Assembly: GCA_039812845.1 (NCBI GenBank)
Contig: JBDIBK010000194.1
Location: forward strand, 1 to 6,068
Length of the DNA: 6,068 bases
Origin: JACTMJ01 sp039812845
GTDB lineage: Bacteria; Acidobacteriota; Terriglobia; Bryobacterales; Bryobacteraceae
Direction: 5' to 3'
The position numbers and the translations under genes are program-made. The notes below the pieces were generated by a model, which did not search any database, was not told where the DNA came from, and saw nothing but the letters and a program-made list of their open reading frames with translations. Positions within the stretch are counted from its first letter, which is position 1. Every line of letters starts with the position of its first letter. Shown here one piece after another: positions 5,473-6,068 of this stretch.

Positions 5473-6068
5473 ATGCATCGACGCTCTCTTGCTCTCCTCG
5501 CCCTCACCTTCCTCGTCGCGCTTGCGCCGGCGTATGGGGCATTTCTCAACAATGACATCGGCAGCACAACGGAGCTGGTGGACTTCAACCAGTTCGATTC
5601 GGGCTACGTCGTGATGACGAGCAACCCCGTTCAAGTGTTCCAGAACGGCGGCTTCGCCATCAATATGAACGTGCCCAACGCGGCGGATTCCACGAACACG
5701 GCAATTTACGGTTTTGGCGGACCTGCCGACTACTATTTGGTAAATCAGACCATGCCGGGCGACCCTGTGGCATTGTCGGTGGAATTCAACCTTGCCGGCG
5801 GAACGGTTTCCTCAATCGGAATTCGATTGGCCACGTTCCAGAGCAATTTCCATACGCCCATCGTGCTGGAAATTTTTGACACGAGCGACCTGCTGCTCGA
5901 ATCGCACACATTCAGCGGGTGGGTTGGCTCAGGTTCGAGTGAACTCAGCTCAGGTGGATTCTACGGATTTGATACCGGCACCGCCAATATCGCCAGGATG
6001 CGCATCACGGGCGGAACCATTGAACTGGACGATCTCCGCTTCGGCGGCCTCTCCACCGGCGGGCAAGA
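5473..6068 (+). CDS. Secreted protein of unknown function, possible PEP-CTERM-type protein (3' end cut by window edge)
   Basis: I translated 198 residues from the ATG at 5473 with no stop before the window ends. Residues 1 to about 22 form a Sec signal peptide: HRR, then a leucine- and alanine-rich core, then APA-YGA as likely cleavage region. The mature part is rich in Gly, Ser, Thr, Asn and aromatic residues with alternating hydrophobic patterns and almost no Lys or Cys, as in an extracellular beta-sandwich. The visible end, IELDDLRFGG (near 184-193), resembles the last strand of many PEP-CTERM proteins just before their sorting signal, but that signal would lie outside the window. A GGAG ribosome site lies 8 bases before the start. 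Codons use more A/T (AAT, ATT, TTT, GGA) than the minus-strand genes, so its history may differ. I do not recognise the family and assign no function. Confidence 0.8.
   Translation, partial: MHRRSLALLALTFLVALAPAYGAFLNNDIGSTTELVDFNQFDSGYVVMTSNPVQVFQNGGFAINMNVPNAADSTNTAIYGFGGPADYYLVNQTMPGDPVALSVEFNLAGGTVSSIGIRLATFQSNFHTPIVLEIFDTSDLLLESHTFSGWVGSGSSELSSGGFYGFDTGTANIARMRITGGTIELDDLRFGGLSTGGQ

Noticed and set aside
1..6068. Mobile element, CRISPR array, tRNA, rRNA, toxin-antitoxin or defence genes
   Set aside because: I found no transposase or integrase motif, regular repeat-spacer pattern, cloverleaf-like sequence or defence domain on either strand.

Overview
The window looks like chromosomal DNA from a GC-rich bacterium. 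It holds six complete or nearly complete genes packed head to tail on the minus strand and one partial gene diverging on the plus strand. Every protein in the minus-strand block has a recognisable family. The plus-strand protein is an unrecognised secreted protein with a Sec signal peptide, and its visible end resembles proteins that carry a PEP-CTERM sorting signal. That would fit an environmental Gram-negative lineage (for example Acidobacteriota, Verrucomicrobiota, Planctomycetota or a candidate phylum), but the phylum cannot be fixed from this sequence.

Reading in the direction of transcription, from right to left: folP (5245-4415), folB (4418-4059) and folK (4062-3514) are three steps of folate synthesis. 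Each junction is an ATGA overlap, so the three are almost certainly one translationally coupled operon. After a 97-base gap with an inverted repeat comes a nucleoside-salvage set: a pyrimidine-nucleoside phosphorylase homologue (3416-2112), a NupC-type concentrative nucleoside transporter (2032-806) and a purine-nucleoside phosphorylase (794 to beyond base 1). Together these would import nucleosides and split pyrimidine and purine nucleosides into base plus (deoxy)ribose-1-phosphate. The two blocks may share a transcript, but the gap makes two units equally possible.

To the right, 5246-5472 is a 227-base divergent intergenic region, the longest non-coding stretch. The secreted protein gene begins at 5473 and runs off the window at 6068.

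No mobile element, CRISPR array, tRNA, rRNA or defence gene was seen, and I see no new multi-gene system. The most unusual feature is the pyrimidine-nucleoside phosphorylase homologue. It keeps all the pyrimidine-binding residues and the overall fold length but has lost several of the near-invariant phosphate-binding and catalytic residues (Lys81 to Gln, His82 to Ser, Ser110 to Ala, and a rewritten glycine-rich loop at 110-120). A second point is the substituted cation site of the nucleoside transporter.
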